64,000 bases of DNA, from the NCBI GenBank assembly GCA_022457065.1, contig JAJGBQ010000004.1, positions 3,906,001-3,970,000 on the forward strand. Reading direction: 5' to 3'. The position numbers and the translations under genes are program-made. Below, piece after piece: positions 44,670 through 57,081 of this stretch (positions are counted from its first letter, which is position 1; every line of letters starts with the position of its first letter). Source of the stretch: Curvularia sp. ZM96 (lineage: Eukaryota > Ascomycota > Dothideomycetes > Pleosporales > Pleosporaceae). The notes under the pieces were generated by a model. That model worked only from the letters and a program-made list of their open reading frames with translations. It was not told the origin of the DNA and made no database searches.

Positions 44670-45626
44670 ATGGCAGAAAGCGGGCAGCAGAACCCAGACC
44701 TTGCCGCCATCTTGGCCACACTCGCAAATCTCCCTAAGCCGGAGGGTCAGCCGTACCAGGACCAGCAAGTGTACGACCAGAGCCATGGCCACCAGGGGTA
44801 TCAAGATGTTCAACATCACCGCCAGTCGGTGCAAAGCCACACGTATCAACAACCAGCTGATCCTCGTCTTGTTGGCCGCCCAGCTCCTCAGCCCCGACAA
44901 CCACAGCCCAAGCCCGAGGACAGGATCTCATCCCCATTCATCGACCCTTCAACCATTACAGAATGGAAGCAAGGCCTCCGCTGCGTGAGCAAGATCGCCG
45001 CGAAAAACCCTGATTTTGGTCCAGCCGTTCGCAAGGTGTGGCATCCATACAATAGGTAGTCTGTATTCCATGCTTACATATTCTTCCCGCCATAGTTGAT
45101 TAAAGAACAAGAGGCAAACGTAAAGGCATGGGAAGTAGGCCGCAAGAAACTCATCGAAGAGCAGAAGGTCCTGCGCGAGAATGAGCGCACGCATCGAGCA
45201 GCGCTGTATGTATCTTCTCGATCTTCCTTCTTACAACATGCGCCTAACTTGCTCGTAGCTCCCTGCCAGGCCTACTGGACGGCATAGCGCTGCTCCGTGT
45301 ATGTTTTCTGAGATAGTTGTATATCAAACTGACGCGCTGACACGCCCCCACAGACACCCGAACGCGAGAAGGAAGAACTTGAGAACTACGATGCAAAAGT
45401 CTACCGGGCCTGCAAGGCTATGGTCGAGTCGCAGTCGTCATCACTAAAGGTGCTGGGCGTCCCGTTTTTCGGCGTCAAGCCTCATCTGGTGACGGGATCG
45501 AGCTATGATCCAACCCAGGTTACAGACGTGCAGGCGGCACCGGCTGGCGGAAAGATTTCGAAAGAGCAGCTTCTGGAGTTGCAGAGGAAGATGCTGAATC
45601 ATCTTATGGAGTTGTATGGGGACTAG
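44670..45626 (+). CDS. DUF2458-like conserved fungal protein, four exons
   Basis: Exons 44670-45035, 45096-45205, 45259-45298 and 45354-45626 (introns 60, 53 and 55 nt) give 262 residues. The N-terminal ~95 residues are Gln/Pro-rich. The conserved part is ITEWKQGLRCVSKIAAKNPDF, LIKEQEANVKAWEVGRKKL, PGLLDGIALLRTPEREKEELENYDAKVY, then LGVPFFGVKPHLV and an amphipathic C-terminal helix (EQLLELQRKMLNHLMELYGD). The DUF2458 assignment is from memory of the pattern and is moderate. Coiled-coil character suggests a structural or complex subunit. The third exon is only 40 nt. Confidence 0.78.
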
Positions 45627-45898
45627 TATTGAGATTCTCTGTGGCATATGGGAGTGTGGAATTTAGGACTGGCTTGAGGGTTTTTATGCGTCTTTTTCTT
45701 TTAATTCTGCGCTGTTTTGTAGTTGGATTTGGCGTCAAAGCTGCTAAGTGCTGTTAACACCGGAGTCGTTTGTACCTATGTAATCAAAGCGAGTTTTAGG
45801 ACGAGTAAAATAAGCCAAGAATTTGAAACCGAAACATTCAAACACGCTGTATCACACATCATTTTGGTTTGTTACAAGAGACGCTAATTTTATTATAT

Positions 45899-47307
45899 CT
45901 ATATCATTGATTGCGTGGTGCCATCAGACCGCAGTCCCTCATCCCAATCCTTGAAGGACTGATGCTGATAGTCAGGCATACATTTCACCTTTTCCGGCGG
46001 CGCAGTCTCCCAATCAATTTGAACATCATCGCCCTCATTCTCAACAAGCCTAGAAGCATATCCTTTCAAAGCCTTGATCTTTTTCGCCGCCTCATCACTA
46101 TACTCCACATTGACACTCGGCACGACCGCAATCTTGCCGTACCCATGAAACCACATATCCTTCGCAAATAGCTTCGGCTCTCCCTGAAAACACTCTTCCT
46201 CTCTATGCGCGCGGAACCTTATCTTCCGCTCCATAAGCGGTTGTCCTGTGAATGCTGTGACACCGTTCCAGCACGCAAACACCTGGAAAGGTTTCGATGC
46301 AGAAAGTCGCGCCTTGGACTTTTGATCGTTCCAAAACAGATCCCACGCAAAGTCCCAGCTTCCGTCTTCGGGAATGTTGAAGAATAAATCTCCAGTCATG
46401 CCCCGCGCGATCCAAACATCGTAGAATGTTGGGTGCTCACCGACATAGGTCCAGTCCATAGCGCAGGTTTGGTCAGCTCCTTGGAACGCACGCTGGTGGA
46501 TCAGCTCGAGAAAGTCTTCCATGCAGAGTGCGACGTCGTTGGAGAAGATCACCGTGGTGTCTTTGGCGTAGTGTTCCGGATGTGCAATGAGGTCGTTGAC
46601 AGCGAGATTTCGGAGCTCAGCAAGCGCTTCAATGCGGTCGGTTCCTTCGCCTGTTGGATTGGTTTCGCTGGATTGCAGGATGTACTTTATTCCCAGAAGT
46701 TGCATGCTAGAACGTAACTCGTCGAGCACTTCGAAGGTACCATCGTCGGACCTCCCTTCGACTATGGAGAGTACGCAGTTTTGTGCGCCGAGGAATCGTA
46801 TAGTTTCCACAATCGAACCAATGAGCCTTGGAAGTAGATGGATACATTGGTGTAAGTCGAGCGCAAAGAAGAATTTCGGAAGTTGCGCGTGGATTGTTGG
46901 TTCTGATGAACTTCCAAGGTAATTGTAGCGCTCAAGGTTTGGCTGTGGGCATTCGAGGCGTGGGAATGTTGCATCCGATGAATCCAAGATCGCACGAATG
47001 TATGGCGGTGCTTTTTCTCGCAGAGTAGCATTGCCTTCTTTTGAGGGCAGTGATGAAGACGTAGGTGGTGATTGTGCTGACGAATTATCGTCGTGATTCA
47101 CTTTGACTATCAGTACACAAACTGCTACGAATGAAGTCCTGTTTTACCTGGAGAGTTCGACTGCAAATTCGTTGAGAGAGTGAATTTGAAGCTCGACAAA
47201 TCGTCGCCATAGTGGAAAAGCCCGACTCCTGTGATAAGAAAGAAAACTACGACCAGCAACGCTATGGCTTGCAGAAGCGATCGAATGCTTCGTTGCATCG
47301 CCATCAT
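45899..47307 (-). CDS. GT69 (CMT1/CAP59-type) alpha-mannosyltransferase, type II membrane protein
   Basis: Exons 47307-47148 and 47100-45899 (intron 47 nt, giving SPVNHDD at the join) give 453 residues. A single N-terminal membrane helix (LLQAIALLVVVFFLITGVGLF) makes a Golgi-type topology. The catalytic domain carries the GT69 pattern: SIVEGRSDDGTFEVLDEL, RIEALAELRNLAV, the VIFSNDVALCMEDFLELI block (acidic metal-binding type), DWTYVGEHPTFYDVWIARG, FACWNGVTAF and FRAHREEECFQGEPKLFAKDMW. The family transfers mannose in alpha-1,3 linkage in capsule and wall glycan synthesis (Cryptococcus CMT1). Expected role: Golgi mannosylation. Confidence 0.88.
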
Positions 47308-47992
47308 ACGGGTGTTTTTACAGACAAGAATTGAATCATTGAAAGATTGATTTGGTGAGGCCGGCTCATTCTGAAGGTGTACTAGAGTCGGGGATGGATG
47401 AGACAAGCGTCCAAGAGCGACTGTGCCGCATCCCACATGCGGCGTGGGTGTAAACAGTGGGGGCCGAGCGGCTACATCCCATTTCTGGTAAATGGATGGG
47501 CGCTTATCTAAATTACAAAATATGTCACAAGTTTCAGCCAATAGTCACGGTCATTTCGCCTAATCCGATTACTCCAGGCGCATCGTGTCTGTGGTAAGGC
47601 ACAACACACCACACGCGCTACACGACGCTTCTGATGAAACATGCGTACTTGCAAAGACATAGTTCAAAGTCAATGACAAATTAGACCTTGATATGTCAGA
47701 TAGTCGTGCCTCGAGCTTTTCTCAAACTGCGGGCGTTTCCCACATCAAGTCTTAGACATACAGTAGTTTACTCACAAGACTTGGCTTCGGAGTAGTTACG
47801 CACATCTAACGGTACACGGAGCTTGATACGAACGGCTGAAGCAATCTTCGGCGTGTCTGCATGTATGCGGCGTAGCTAGGGGTTATGCGGTTGTTGTTCT
47901 TGATTGGGCGAGTCACTGGCCCGCTGGTCCGTACGCGTCTTGTCCTCCTTTTTGATTTTAGTTTTCAATTGCATTTTCAGTCTTTCGAAAGC
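47308..47992. promoter_or_regulatory. Divergent promoter region
   Basis: 685 bp between the GT69 gene (-) and the cell-surface protein gene (+). The frame of the latter extends upstream to 47885 without a convincing exon. Nothing else is seen. Confidence 0.45.
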
Positions 47993-49040
47993 ATGTTCAG
48001 TTTTTTCGTTTCGCTTCTTATCACCTGGAGTTCTGCGAACCTGGTGTCTTTCGGATTCGCCATGTTACACAACCGAATCGCCCCTGTAGCACCTACCACA
48101 ATCGCACAAGCTCTCCACGCTCGCCGCCATCTCAACGAACGACAAGCCATAAACCACATTACTACTTGTGGATACACTGATGGCAACCCTCAGAGCTCCC
48201 GAACCGCAGATCCTGGCTATGATTGCCGTATAGACACTGCACGGGGGTTATGGGGATTCTGCCCAAATAGTGTATTTTCTGCTAGAGATTGCGGCCTAGC
48301 AGGATTTTGCATCGATAAACACTCTTGTACGATGGGATGCGGTAGGCTATTTGATCGAGCGGACGTTACTACCTTCTCATGGTCAGCCACTCAGCTACAC
48401 TGCACAATCTAGAATATTCCAACTAAAAGTTGCTAGCGAACAAAGCGAGTTTTGTTCTACTGTGTTGTTACTCAACGGACCGAATCAGTCATACGAATAT
48501 ATCGCTTGTGGAAAAGAAGGGAAGACTGACACTTTGCTCGCGGTTCCCAACACTGTGCAAGCATCAACAACATCGAGATCCAGCGCCACGTCCAGGTCAA
48601 CCTCAACGGATATACAAACACCGCCTTCCCTTGTCTCTAGCATCAATACCCTAGCGGTTTCTCCACCAGCTTCGACACCAGACTTAACAGCTCCGCCTTC
48701 AGAGCCAAAATCGACGAATGTTGGCGCTATTGTAGGGGGAGCTGTCGGAGGACTCACCGTCGTTTGCTTGACGATATTAGGCGCTCTTCTCATTCGTAGA
48801 AAGCATGGATCTCAGAGAAAAGACGTTCAACCTCCCGAATACACGTACAACGATCAATCCGCTTATACAAAGGACCCTGTGCATGGTACCTACCACTCGT
48901 TAAGTCCACAAAAGAGATATCATTGGGATAGCAGTCATGGCCCTGTGGAGATGCCGGGAGGTTATTTTGTCAACAATGAGCCTATCGAGCTTGTGGGTGA
49001 TACGCAATCCACTGAAGATATACTGAGATCAAGACAATGA
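47993..49040 (+). CDS. Single-pass cell-surface protein with Cys-rich ectodomain
   Basis: Exons 47993-48381 and 48437-49040 (intron 55 nt; join TG|C gives TTFSCEQSEFCST) give 330 residues. Seen: signal peptide, an ectodomain with repeated Cys (CGYTDGNP, GYDCRIDT, LWGFCPNSV, ARDCGLAGFCIDKHSC, GCGRLFD, FCSTVLLLNG, YEYIACGKE), a Ser/Thr-rich stalk (STTSRSSATSRSTST), one Gly-rich membrane helix from about residue 225 (VGAIVGGAVGGLTVVCLTIL) and a ~85-residue cytosolic tail with PPEY. The layout is like fungal stress-sensor or adhesion-type surface proteins, common in Pezizomycotina; the role is unknown. The alternative donor at 48320 region gives a poorer domain match. Confidence 0.78.
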
Positions 49041-50478
49041 TATCATGAGAAGATGAGATTGTTGAAATGGGTCACTTGAATCTATCCTTAGATCCTGGGA
49101 CCAATGATGAACGAACATGTGATGATTTCCCCGGTGATAACAGTATCCAATATCCCTGGTTGTTCGTACGCAGGATTGGGGACTTATTAGCGAAGGTGTT
49201 CCCCCATTCATTATCTACTGGCAAAAATGGTAACAACATCAAGATACACCCTGAGTTGCTGAGCATCGACCTCTTGTTGTATTACATGATCACTGGGGAT
49301 GACGAACCATATGCGGTTAACGTGGAGAAAGTAAAGGAGGGTCTCTTGGATGAATTTCTGTCACATGGTGTCAGGAAACGGAACTCTTCCAACCTCTTCC
49401 GCCAGAACCCTACCTCGCACCCACCTAACCATTCTTTCTAACCTACACATTTTCGTGCATATGCATGCGTGGGAAAAGCACTTCCACAAGACTGACCAAC
49501 ACCAAACTTCCGTTGCTCCAGTCCTATAAGCGCCCTCGATGTCCTGGATGGCCTAAACCAGCATTCCGCCTATGTCCTCACACGAACGAGCTCCGCATCC
49601 ATGATCCCACGATCCTTCGGGCCGGACAAGACTGATTGGACGGGTGCCCGAAAAGTACAATTGTTGCGAGTGATTGGAATGGCATAGGTACTGAAAGCGG
49701 CTAGACAGCGGACCGATCAGCAAAGCTAGATTCTCCATATAATGAAAGTCAGTTAAGTGGGATCCTAGGCATCCGAAACGAGTCAGCACCATCTTGTGTG
49801 GTTGTATCGCACTAATTATCTGCCAAAAGAAGCCCTTGCTACATATTAGATACTAGAGGGCTTTCGGGCGGTTATTCATCCAATGCAATCCTTCGCCTCT
49901 ATTGTTGACTTCCAAATACCCACTTGCGGATATAACATGCCATCGTGCGGGAATGCCCGAAGCGGCATACCGGAGAGCCCTCCGAGACATGTTTATGCTT
50001 GGGGAAAACGGCGTTATGCGGGGTACCGGGCTAGTTGGCTCTACCCCGCAAACTAGACCTTCGGATCGCGGTTTTCAGAGTCGCGTGTGCATGTGGCGCA
50101 GCTTCGAGGTGGTTCCGCCTTGAGATCGCATGCTGGGCTATGACTAGATTCATGACGTCTCCGCTGATATCCCACGGGCAACCGGCTGGAATGGATACCA
50201 GGAAGGATCGACGAGGCCTTGCCATGTCAATAGGGGACAAGCTACAGCTAAGTGGCCGAAAGGATTTGGCCTGGTTGTCGGGTGCAAGATTGCTGTGACA
50301 TGGCGAATGGGGTGTCGATCACAGAAGGTGCTTGCAGGAGGGGTATGTCGTGTACTGACGCATATATAGACATGACCGCCGTCTCGGTTCAGTTCTACAA
50401 TTTGCCCCTCATTCCAATTGACAGTAATCATCAAGATTTGATCATTCTTTGATTTGTTTGGTACGCACTCTTGCCATC
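49041..50478. other. 1.4-kb gap; one weak small frame
   Basis: A 124-codon frame at 49067-49441 (+) begins with an ATG 27 bp after the previous stop, and reads IHPELLSIDLLLYYMITGDD and VEKVKEGLLDEF; it has no recognised domain and may be chance or a relic. The remainder, including the BVMO promoter, has no gene seen. Confidence 0.3.
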
Positions 50479-52309
50479 ATGGTCCACTTCCGCACAGATA
50501 TCGGGGCAACGAATGAGGCGGCGGATCCAAACAATGAGAACTACGCAAAAGAGCTCGAAACCGATGTTTTGATAGTAGGCGCAGGCTTTGGTGGTATCTA
50601 TTTGATGCACAAGCTCCGCAAGCAAGGCTTCAAGTGTAAAATCATGGAAGCTGGTTCCAACATTGGTGGTATCTGGCATTGGAACTGCTATCCAGGCGCC
50701 CGTGTCGACTCTCAGGTCCCCATCTATGAGTACAGTATGCCAGAGGTCTGGAAGGCAAGTGCAGATTTTCAGTTTCTGGTTCGTTCGTAGACTGACTAGA
50801 GTCAGGATTGGAATTGGTCATGCAGGTACCCTGGTACAGAAGAACTTCAAAAGTATTTCGACCATGTTGAGAGAAAATTGGACATAAAGAAAGATTGTGC
50901 ATTCAACACAAGAGTTGTCGGAGCAGAATATGACAAGCCATCATCAAAATGGGTCGTCAAGACGGAAGACGGCCGAATAGCGCGCTGCAAGTATCTCTTG
51001 CTGGCGCTTGGCTTTGCAGCAAAACGGCACTTCCCAGACTGGCCAGGCATGGATACGTTCAAGGGCGAGATCCACCACTCCAGCTTTTGGCCTGCTTCTG
51101 GAGTAGATGTCAAGGGCAAGCGCGTTGGAGTAATTGGAACTGGTTCCACTGGTGTTCAGATTGCCCAAGAAACTTCCAAAGATGCTGCCAGTGTAACGCA
51201 ATTTGTTCGGACACCTAACCTTTGTTTACCCATGCAGCAAAAGCCTTTGACGAAAGAAGAGCAAGAGAAGAGGAAGCAAAGCGAGTATGAAGAGGTCTTT
51301 AAGAGGCGGCTGACCACTTTTGCTGGTTTCCAATACGACTACGTTGAGAAGAACACTTTTGACGACTCTCCAGAAGAACGCGAGGCATTTTATGAGAAGA
51401 TTTGGGAGAATGGCGGCTTCGAGTTCTGGTTGGTAAGTATTTCACGTGCGGCTCATATTGATAAAAAACTGAGTTGACATCTCAGGCCAACTACAAAGAC
51501 TTGTTGTTCGACAGCAAGGCCAACCGCGAAGCATACAACTTCTGGGCGAAGAAAACACGCGCACGAATAACAGATCCTGAGAAGCGCGAGATCCTCGCGC
51601 CACTAGAGCCGCCGCATGCGTTTGGTACCAAGCGACCAAGTCTAGAACAGAACTACTACGAAATGCTTGACAAGCCCAAGAATAAAGTCATCGATTTGAA
51701 GAAGACTCCCATCAAGGAATTCAACGAGAAAGGCATTGTACTCTCCGATGGCACTCTCCACGAATTTGATGTGATTGCGCTCGCAACCGGCTTCGACTCT
51801 GTGACTGGAGGCATAAAGAATATGGGTTTGAAGGACGTCGATGGCGTTGAGCTTTCGGAGAAGTGGAAGAATGGCACTTACTCGTATCTGGGCATGACAA
51901 TAGGTGGCTTCCCGTAAGTTACTACTTCTCTGAACGCAAGCATACAATGTCTGACTAGCTTTCAAGCAACACTTTCTTCCTCTACGGCGCCCAGGGACCG
52001 ACAGCTTTCTCTAATGGACCAACATGCGTGGAGGTCCAGGGAGACTGGATTGTCGATGCCATACTCAAGCTCCGCGACGAGGGTATCAACTACTGCGAGC
52101 CTACGCATGAAGCTGAGGTGAAATGGCGGGAGAAAATTACAGAGTTGAGTGACAAGACGCTGTTTCCGCAGACAAAATCATGGTACATGGGTGACAATGT
52201 GCCAGGAAAGGTCCGAGAGCAGCTGAGTTTTGCAGGAGGGTTTCCTTTGTACCGGCAGATGACACGGAGTGCGCTTGATAACGACTTTGAAGGGTTTATT
52301 ACGGCTTAA
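50479..52309 (+). CDS. FAD/NADPH-dependent Baeyer-Villiger-type monooxygenase, with a GC-AG intron
   Basis: Exons 50479-50754, 50806-51432, 51486-51913 and 51967-52309 (introns 51, 53, 53 and 53 nt) give 557 residues, the size of type I BVMOs. The first FAD Rossmann motif is GAGFGG (Gly34), the second GTGSTG. The BVMO fingerprint FxGxxxHxxxWP is intact (F177, G179, H183, W187, P188), as is the conserved ATGFD near the end of the third exon. The first intron has the donor AAG|GCAAGT and acceptor GTCAG: a GC-AG intron. Splicing gives MPEVWKDWNWSCRYPG, the conserved junction; no GT donor there keeps frame. Role: oxygen insertion next to a carbonyl, making esters or lactones from ketones. The substrate is unknown. 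It sits alone, not in a biosynthetic cluster. Confidence 0.92.
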
Positions 52310-52930
52310 TGTATGTACCAAGGTTGATCATGAAGCGATTTTTCCGGATGTAATATCTTGACTCAAATTGACACGTGCAAGTCATTGTATTGCACCGGTG
52401 TTTGGTTTTATTTGCCTAGGGGGTGCGCCTTCAACCCAGCAAAATCCTAGTACAGAATGGCTGCCCTCCCTTAACGCTGGCCAGGAACCCGCAACCGTAC
52501 AACTCATCCATAACAATATATCGCATTCAGTTTGATCTAGTTATAATAACTTCTCAGGGCTATTTATATCATTGCGAGATTCTTTACTAATATAGTACTG
52601 TATTTTCTCATTAAGGCCTGTTAGTAAGTCGGCAGCGTTTAGTTTCATATGTCTAGGGGTGAGCGGATAGTGTGGTGAAAATCTTTTCATCGTAGTGAGA
52701 GACAATCGTCATAACATGTCAGCAGACACTGGCGAATGGTGAAGGACATACCGAGGTTTCGTCCCGTCCGCCTAGCACCCGTCTGTACTAGCATCGGAAC
52801 CAGGATCGGTGTCGCGTGGGATTTACGCCGACGCGACGTCACGATCTGGGCCGGAACTTTGCAGGTAAACCAGCACCGGCGCATATCTCATGGAACCCAT
52901 ACGCGCCCCATTCGCACCACGCCCGGTACC
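52310..52930. other. Gap with AT-rich patch
   Basis: Around 52510-52640 the sequence becomes rich in A/T and TA steps, as in decayed repeat DNA. The frame open at 52736-52930 leads into the next gene but lacks protein character. No gene is seen. Confidence 0.4.
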
Positions 52931-55155
52931 ATGAGGACGGCGTTCCTTTGGAGACATCAGTGTTTCCGCCAGGGTCTCCCACGGCTCACGGCTCGCTCGT
53001 TGAATCGCCCGTATGCAAATGCCGCCTCTATTCGTAGCCGATTTGCTACTCCAAAGTTCAAGGGTAAAACAATATTATGGTCGGGTGCAGCGACCGGGGC
53101 TGTCGCAGGAGGCACATTGCTAAGCTCTGCTTCGTTCGTAGAGGTAGCCAACAACAAAGCCAGCAATGGAGAGCAGACGCACGAAGAAGCAATGCTCGAG
53201 GCGTCAAGGAAGGAGTTAGACGAGCAAGTACCGCCTGTGTTGAGAAACTCTACAAAATATAGGCGAGGGATATACTTCCTTATCGAGGACTACATAATCG
53301 AACCGATCGCTACTGGCCTCCGTTTCCTGCATCTGGTCATCATTTTCGTCCCAGTCATTGTGACCATACCTGCAATATGGCTTGGCTCGCGGCAGCCTGA
53401 TAGGGACAACGAAAGAACTGGGACCTTGTGGTGGTACGGCTTCTTAGTCGGATCTATGGAGAAGGCGGGGGCAGCCTTCATCAAGGTGAGTTGCAGTGGT
53501 TTAGAGCGCTTAACACAGACCGAAGACTGACTCCATGGTAGCTTGGACAATGGGCAGCTTCGCGAACCGACGTCTTTCCGACCGAAATGTGTCTGATCAT
53601 GTCAACACTTCACTCCAACGCCCCCGCACATTCCCTGGAAGTTACAAAACGCACAATCGAGAAGGCTTTTGAGGGGAAACGCTTCGAGGACATCTTCGAA
53701 GAGTTCGACGAGAAGCCATTAGGCGTGGGGGCTATTGCCCAGGTTTACAAGGCCAAATTAAAGCCTCATCTTGCGACACTGAATGACAACATAAGCGAGC
53801 ATGAAGAGCACAACTTGGCACGCAGGATAAAGAAGAATGTCGATGTGACACTGAAGAGTACACCGTCAAGAGTGCCATCGAACCACGTCGCAATCAAGGT
53901 TCTGCATCCGAAAATTGAGAAGATAGTACGGAGAGATCTACGAATTATGGGGTTCTTTGCGGCTATCATAAATGCCATACCTACCATGGAGTGGTTCTCA
54001 TTTCCAGACGAAGTGGCGCAGTTTGGCGAAATGATGCGACTGCAACTGGACCTGCGTATTGAAGCTGCGAACCTTACGCTTTTCCGAAAGAACTTCAAGG
54101 ACCGAACGACAGCTTGGTTCCCTTACCCCTACACAGATTACACGACACGCAATGTACTCATTGAGGAATTCGCCCAGGGAATCCCTCTGGAAGATTTTCT
54201 ACAAAATGGAGGCGGAGTCTTCCAGAAGGACATTGCAGATGAAGGACTGGATGCGTTTCTTACCATGGTTCTTATCGACAACTTCATACATGCAGACTTG
54301 CATCCAGGAAACATAATGGTTCGATTTTATAAACCCGAGCAACTAGACGTTCCGTTCTTCGCTAAGAAGGAAGACCGAAAAACAGGTCCCAATGAGTCCC
54401 TCGATGTCACCGAGGAAGTGCTAGAGCGTCTAAGACCACACAAGAAGAACCCTCAACAATGGCAGGCGAAACTGCAAGAAATCGATAAGGAAGGCTATCG
54501 ACCCCAACTTATTTTTATCGACACCGGCTTAGTGACGGAGCTGAATGCCAAGAATCGCACTAATTTCCTCGACCTCTTCAAGGCTGTTGCAGAGTTTGAC
54601 GGATACAAGGCTGGTCATTTGATGGTCGAGAGATGCAGACAACCGCAGGCCGTTCTGGACCGTGAAGTCTTTGCTTTGCGTATGCAACACTTGGTCTTGG
54701 GAGTCAAGAGCCGTACGTTCGCTCTTGGCAACATCAAGATCGGAGACATCCTAAACGAAGTTCTGTCGATGGTGCGAACGCATCATGTTCGCCTAGAGGG
54801 CGACTTTGTGAATGTTGTCCTCAGTATACTGCTCTTGGAAGGTATCGGAAGGAGCTTGAATCCGAACCTGGACCTGTTTGCAGGGTAAGTGGTGTCACTG
54901 GTAACCTTGGATTGCATACTGACTAGCAACAGAGCACTCCCGATCCTGCGGCAAATGGGTGCACAAAGCGGCTCGTCTATGATCCGTGGAGGTGACTTTT
55001 CGATGCTCAAGGTTTGGGTTGGTCTCGAAGCGCGGAGTTTCTTACAAGCTTCGATCGACACTGTAAGTGTCTTGACGGTCCATTGTTATAAACTGCTAAC
55101 CAATGATTAGGTGGAACGATGCGTCAAGTCCGACACGCTATCACCAAATATATAA
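52931..55155 (+). CDS. UbiB/ABC1 atypical kinase, Cqd1/ADCK2-like
   Basis: Exons 52931-53485, 53542-54884, 54933-55062 and 55111-55155 (introns 56, 48 and 48 nt) give 690 residues. A basic, Arg-rich N-terminus (MRTAFLWRHQCFRQGLPRL) suits mitochondrial import; one membrane segment follows (IIFVPVIVTIPAIWLG). Kinase-like core: KLGQ at 185-188 (the UbiB KxGQ), GVGAIAQVYKAKL in place of the Ala-rich loop, VAIKVLHP (lysine), HADLHPGN at 435-442, and IDTG at 511-514. This set is typical of the ADCK2 / yeast Cqd1 branch, which controls mitochondrial coenzyme Q and phospholipid distribution at contact sites. Choice of the ATG at 52931 over an upstream frame rests on the presequence look. Confidence 0.88.
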
Positions 55156-55725
55156 GCAGATAGAGGACAATGCTGCTCTGCCATTAATTCATCACAACAA
55201 ATCACCTCTCAAAATCGCTTCATCATTCTGGTTTAAAGACAACAGCCCAGGTTTCGATAACATGACTCGCTCGCTTTTGCATATCCTGGATTGGTGATTC
55301 GAGTGAGAAACTTTATATATGCTTAATATTGCCGCCCTCCTTACGGACAACGCTGAGAGGTCTTGTTGAACTGGCCCTCATTTTGACGCAGCTTGATCCG
55401 AATGTCGCAAGGACTTGACAGCGCATTCTATTAAGAACCCTTTTCCAGTAGGTACAGGAGTACGGGGTAAGATACAGATGCTGGGCCCGCAGTCCTTTCA
55501 CGTGATAGCGTATCAGAAGAAGTCCCTGGCCGTAATGGTAACTGGGTCGAATATGACGTCATTTCTGGGGTAAGCTTCGTGTTCGCAGCTGTACAACACC
55601 ACTTGCTGTCAACACCCCACTTCTCCATTCTTCTTTAAAAGCCAGGATATCACTCAAGACTCTTTATCCATTTCCACAAAACTACGCTGTCTTTCCAATC
55701 GATCTCAAGCTACTCACTTGCTACA
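55156..55725. other. Gap, nothing recognised
   Basis: It lies between two + strand genes; it would hold the UbiB 3' UTR and the kelch promoter. No gene is seen. Confidence 0.5.
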
Positions 55726-57081
55726 ATGGAAGCCGGGGCAGCCGGAGTGCTCTATGCAGCTGAGAACCTGCTCGGGAGCGCCGCCGCCCTTGTCAAAGGC
55801 ATCAAACACCCCACATTGCCTCTCAAGGTCAACATTACACGTATATCTTCTGTTCCGCTCCCGCGATCGCATCACACTGTCGCGGTAGTCAAGGGTCGGG
55901 CTTACATCTTTGGTGGAGAAACCGAATCTGGCGAGCTTGCGGACAATGACATGCACGTTGTGATCCTTCCCTCAAGCGGTGTGCTTGATGCCGACTACAC
56001 CAAATACCCTGCGCGCGCAGCGAATGGCTTGGATGATGTACCGAGCCCAAGAAAATCACACACGGCAACCGTCATTGACAACAACATATACATATTTGGC
56101 GGCGAAGGAGAAGGTGTAGCGGATGAAAAAGGAAGAGTTTGGGTGTACAACACGGTCTCAAACACTTGGTCCTATCTCGACCCAGCGGCTGGCTCGCTCT
56201 ATCCAAGGCATCGATCGGGCCACGCTTCGGCGAGCTCAGATCTTCCAGGACCAAAAACAATTACGTATGTTGAGAAGGCACCACAAGCCCCCGCCGACCC
56301 TGCGGCGCACGTACCAGAACCACCCGAGTCGAACACGTATGGTACAATCTTTGTCGTTGGTGGTCGTGACACAGCAACCAGCGAACTTTTGGGCGACGCA
56401 CTGGCGTTCGACGTCAAGACGCGAACCTGGACCAACATTCCATCGCCATCAGGTCATCCACGAGAAGGGGCGAGCTTAGCTCTGGTTGGAAATCGCCTGT
56501 ATCGTTTTGGTGGAAAAGGCGTCGAAACATTCACCTCTGGCGCGACGGAGTATGTCGATGCTTCCCACGTCTGGACACACGCGGAGCGTGGGACTACTCC
56601 AGTAACCAGTGGTTGGGGCTGGGAGGAGGTCAAGCACGTGGACAAAGGAGGCAGCGTCCCCGTGGCACCGCAAGCGCGTTCACATGCAGGACTTGTAGGA
56701 CTCACTACAGGCCAAGGGCGATACTACCTGTTGGCGATTGGTGGTTTGACCGAAAACGAGGAATACCTTGATGACATCTGGGCCCTGCAGCTCGCACCCG
56801 AGAAGTCCACAGCGGCTGCAGCGAAAGATAGTATTCGCGCGCATATGAAGAGGGATACACATGAGTCGCAATGGGCTGAGGCAATTTACCGATACGTCGA
56901 CACAAGGGGAGAGGAGGAGCAGGAAATACCAGGAAAGCCAAAGAGAGGGCTAGGTGCACGAGGTTACTTTGGCGTCTCCAAGGGCACTGAGGTCGACGGG
57001 GCTACTTGTGTAGTATGGGGCGGTATTGATCCGAACGGCAAAGTGCTCGAAGATGGCTGGATGGTCACTGTTGACAGGTGA
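55726..57081 (+). CDS. Kelch-repeat protein
   Basis: A single exon, 451 residues. At least five kelch motifs with the typical R-H-V---IYIFGG or GG pattern: RSHHTVAVVKGRAYIFGGE, PRKSHTATVIDNNIYIFGGE, YGTIFVVGGRD, PREGASLALVGNRLYRFGGK, RSHAGLVGL ... YYLLAIGG, and a final GATCVVWGGID. WTNIP and WSYLD mark the blade ends. It makes a beta-propeller likely to bind other proteins. A charged insert (residues ~370-410, EEEQEIPGKPKRG) interrupts the last blade. No signal peptide. Confidence 0.88.
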   Translation: MEAGAAGVLYAAENLLGSAAALVKGIKHPTLPLKVNITRISSVPLPRSHHTVAVVKGRAYIFGGETESGELADNDMHVVILPSSGVLDADYTKYPARAANGLDDVPSPRKSHTATVIDNNIYIFGGEGEGVADEKGRVWVYNTVSNTWSYLDPAAGSLYPRHRSGHASASSDLPGPKTITYVEKAPQAPADPAAHVPEPPESNTYGTIFVVGGRDTATSELLGDALAFDVKTRTWTNIPSPSGHPREGASLALVGNRLYRFGGKGVETFTSGATEYVDASHVWTHAERGTTPVTSGWGWEEVKHVDKGGSVPVAPQARSHAGLVGLTTGQGRYYLLAIGGLTENEEYLDDIWALQLAPEKSTAAAAKDSIRAHMKRDTHESQWAEAIYRYVDTRGEEEQEIPGKPKRGLGARGYFGVSKGTEVDGATCVVWGGIDPNGKVLEDGWMVTVDR

